Part shown: positions 5,440 through 5,936 of the stretch, one piece after another | Position numbering within the stretch: the first letter of the stretch is position 1 | Layout: every line of letters starts with the position of its first letter | Origin: an uncultured Steroidobacteraceae bacterium | GTDB lineage: Bacteria > Pseudomonadota > Gammaproteobacteria > Steroidobacterales > Steroidobacteraceae | NCBI GenBank assembly: GCA_955652625.1 | Contig: CATPBM010000263.1 | Location: 1-5,936 of the forward strand | Direction of reading: 5' to 3' | DNA length: 5,936 nt | Notes under the pieces: generated by a model | What the model was told of the DNA's origin: nothing | Databases searched by the model: none | Seen by the model: only the letters and a program-made list of their open reading frames with translations | Translations under genes and position numbers: made by a program

Positions 5440-5936
5440 ATGAATCTCGTGAAAGTCACCAGCTTGATGGGCAGCGCGCTGCTTGCGGCCGCGGTGCTCG
5501 CCGCGCCCGCGCTCTCATTTGCGCAGGCCACCAGCGCGGATGCCAGCGCTCAGGTGACCTGCAAGGACGGCACGACCGCGGCACACGGCGGTCGCGGCGC
5601 CTGCAGCGGTCACGGCGGCATCGACAAGTCCGCCAAGTCGGGCAGCGCATCCGCGAGATCGGCCACTCCCGCCGCGGGCGCTTCCGGCAGCGGCGCGGTG
5701 ACCTGCAAGGACGGTACGACCGCGGCGCACGGCGGCCGTGGTGCCTGTCGCGGCCACGGCGGCATCCACACGTCGTCCCCGGCTAACGCTGGCGCGTCCG
5801 CCAGTGCGACGGCTGCCTATCCTGTGACCGCGCCCGCGGCGACAGCCGCCGCCTCGAAGTCCACTCCTCCCGCGCAGGCAGCGCCGGGCGGCGGGGCGGG
5901 TCAGGTGTGGGTCAACACCTCGACCAACGTCTACCA
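5440..5936 (+). CDS. Secreted protein with two DUF3761-like Cys/His repeats (3' end outside window)
   Basis: The frame stays open to the right edge, giving 165 codons with no stop. Residues 1-28 are a Sec signal peptide (LLAAAVLAAPALSFA, cleavage likely before QA), so the product should be periplasmic or secreted. Two copies of a 23-residue module follow at 39-61 and 87-109: VTCKDGT, TAAHGGRGAC, then S or R, then GHGGI. Each has two cysteines 14 residues apart (C41/C55, C89/C103) and histidines, resembling the C-x-D-G-T...G-x-C-x-x-H-G-G core of DUF3761. The linkers (62-86 and 110-153) are Ala/Ser/Pro/Gly-rich and probably flexible. The last visible part, QVWVNTSTNVY, matches the start of a second small domain that, from memory, continues as H-C-P-G-x-x-x-Y-G-x-T in related proteins. 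Function is unknown. Disulfide or metal binding is a guess from the Cys/His content. It is divergent from apbE. Confidence 0.85.
   Translation, partial: MNLVKVTSLMGSALLAAAVLAAPALSFAQATSADASAQVTCKDGTTAAHGGRGACSGHGGIDKSAKSGSASARSATPAAGASGSGAVTCKDGTTAAHGGRGACRGHGGIHTSSPANAGASASATAAYPVTAPAATAAASKSTPPAQAAPGGGAGQVWVNTSTNVY
5554..5622 (+). repeat. 69-bp coding direct repeat, unit 1
   Basis: This encodes residues 39-61 of the secreted protein. It is 61/69 identical to the unit 144 bp downstream. Seven of the eight differences are silent and the eighth changes Ser to Arg. Confidence 0.9.
5698..5766 (+). repeat. 69-bp coding direct repeat, unit 2
   Basis: This is the second copy of the Cys/His module, residues 87-109. 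The 48-residue period includes an Ala/Ser/Gly linker; the linkers themselves do not align well, so only the module is conserved. Confidence 0.9.

Noticed and set aside
5560..5709. Repeat-protein motifs KDGTTAA and SGAVT as ApbE flavinylation sites for the neighbouring apbE
   Set aside because: The acceptor consensus I know is S/T-G-A-S/T in an FMN-binding domain. KDGTTAA lacks it and SGAV has Val instead of Ser/Thr, with no FMN-binding fold around it.
5554..5766. Tandem repeats as a CRISPR-like or non-coding repeat array
   Set aside because: Only two units exist, they lie in frame within a signal-peptide protein, and the differences are mostly at third codon positions, so they are coding.

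Overview
This window (about two-thirds G+C by eye) looks like the chromosome of a Gram-negative proteobacterium, most likely a betaproteobacterium or a high-GC gammaproteobacterium. The evidence is the 3' end of rpsA followed by ihfB and lapB (IHF-beta and LapB are typical of Beta/Gammaproteobacteria), plus a GalU whose motifs ([24 protein letters not shown]) resemble betaproteobacterial forms. I cannot assign a genus from the sequence alone.

Region 1 (1-3197, + strand) is a conserved housekeeping block: the end of ribosomal protein S1 (domains 5-6), IHF subunit beta, the TPR/rubredoxin-like LPS-assembly regulator LapB, and the UDP-glucose pyrophosphorylase GalU. It links translation, nucleoid architecture, control of lipid A synthesis and nucleotide-sugar supply for the envelope. 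Two things are unusual: lapA, normally between ihfB and lapB, is absent, and GalU carries a basic low-complexity C-terminal tail of about 44 residues.

Region 2 (3198-4271) looks like an accessory patch. It holds a decayed histidine-kinase ATPase fragment on the minus strand, with its 5' part and F-box/G2 region missing. Next are a small NTF2/SnoaL-like protein and a DUF2934 protein on the plus strand. A perfect 15-bp direct repeat, one copy in the galU tail and one early in the DUF2934 gene exactly 900 bp away, brackets the kinase remnant and the NTF2-like gene.

Region 3 (4240-5936) has an exported ApbE-type FAD:protein FMN transferase on the minus strand, overlapping the DUF2934 gene tail-to-tail by 32 bp. 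It is divergent from a secreted protein with two near-identical DUF3761-like Cys/His/Gly-rich repeats. That last gene runs off the right edge, has an excellent ribosome binding site, and its duplicated module differs mainly at silent positions.

I do not see a clearly novel multi-gene system. The best leads are the duplicated Cys/His module, the bracketed 900-bp patch, the loss of lapA and the GalU tail.
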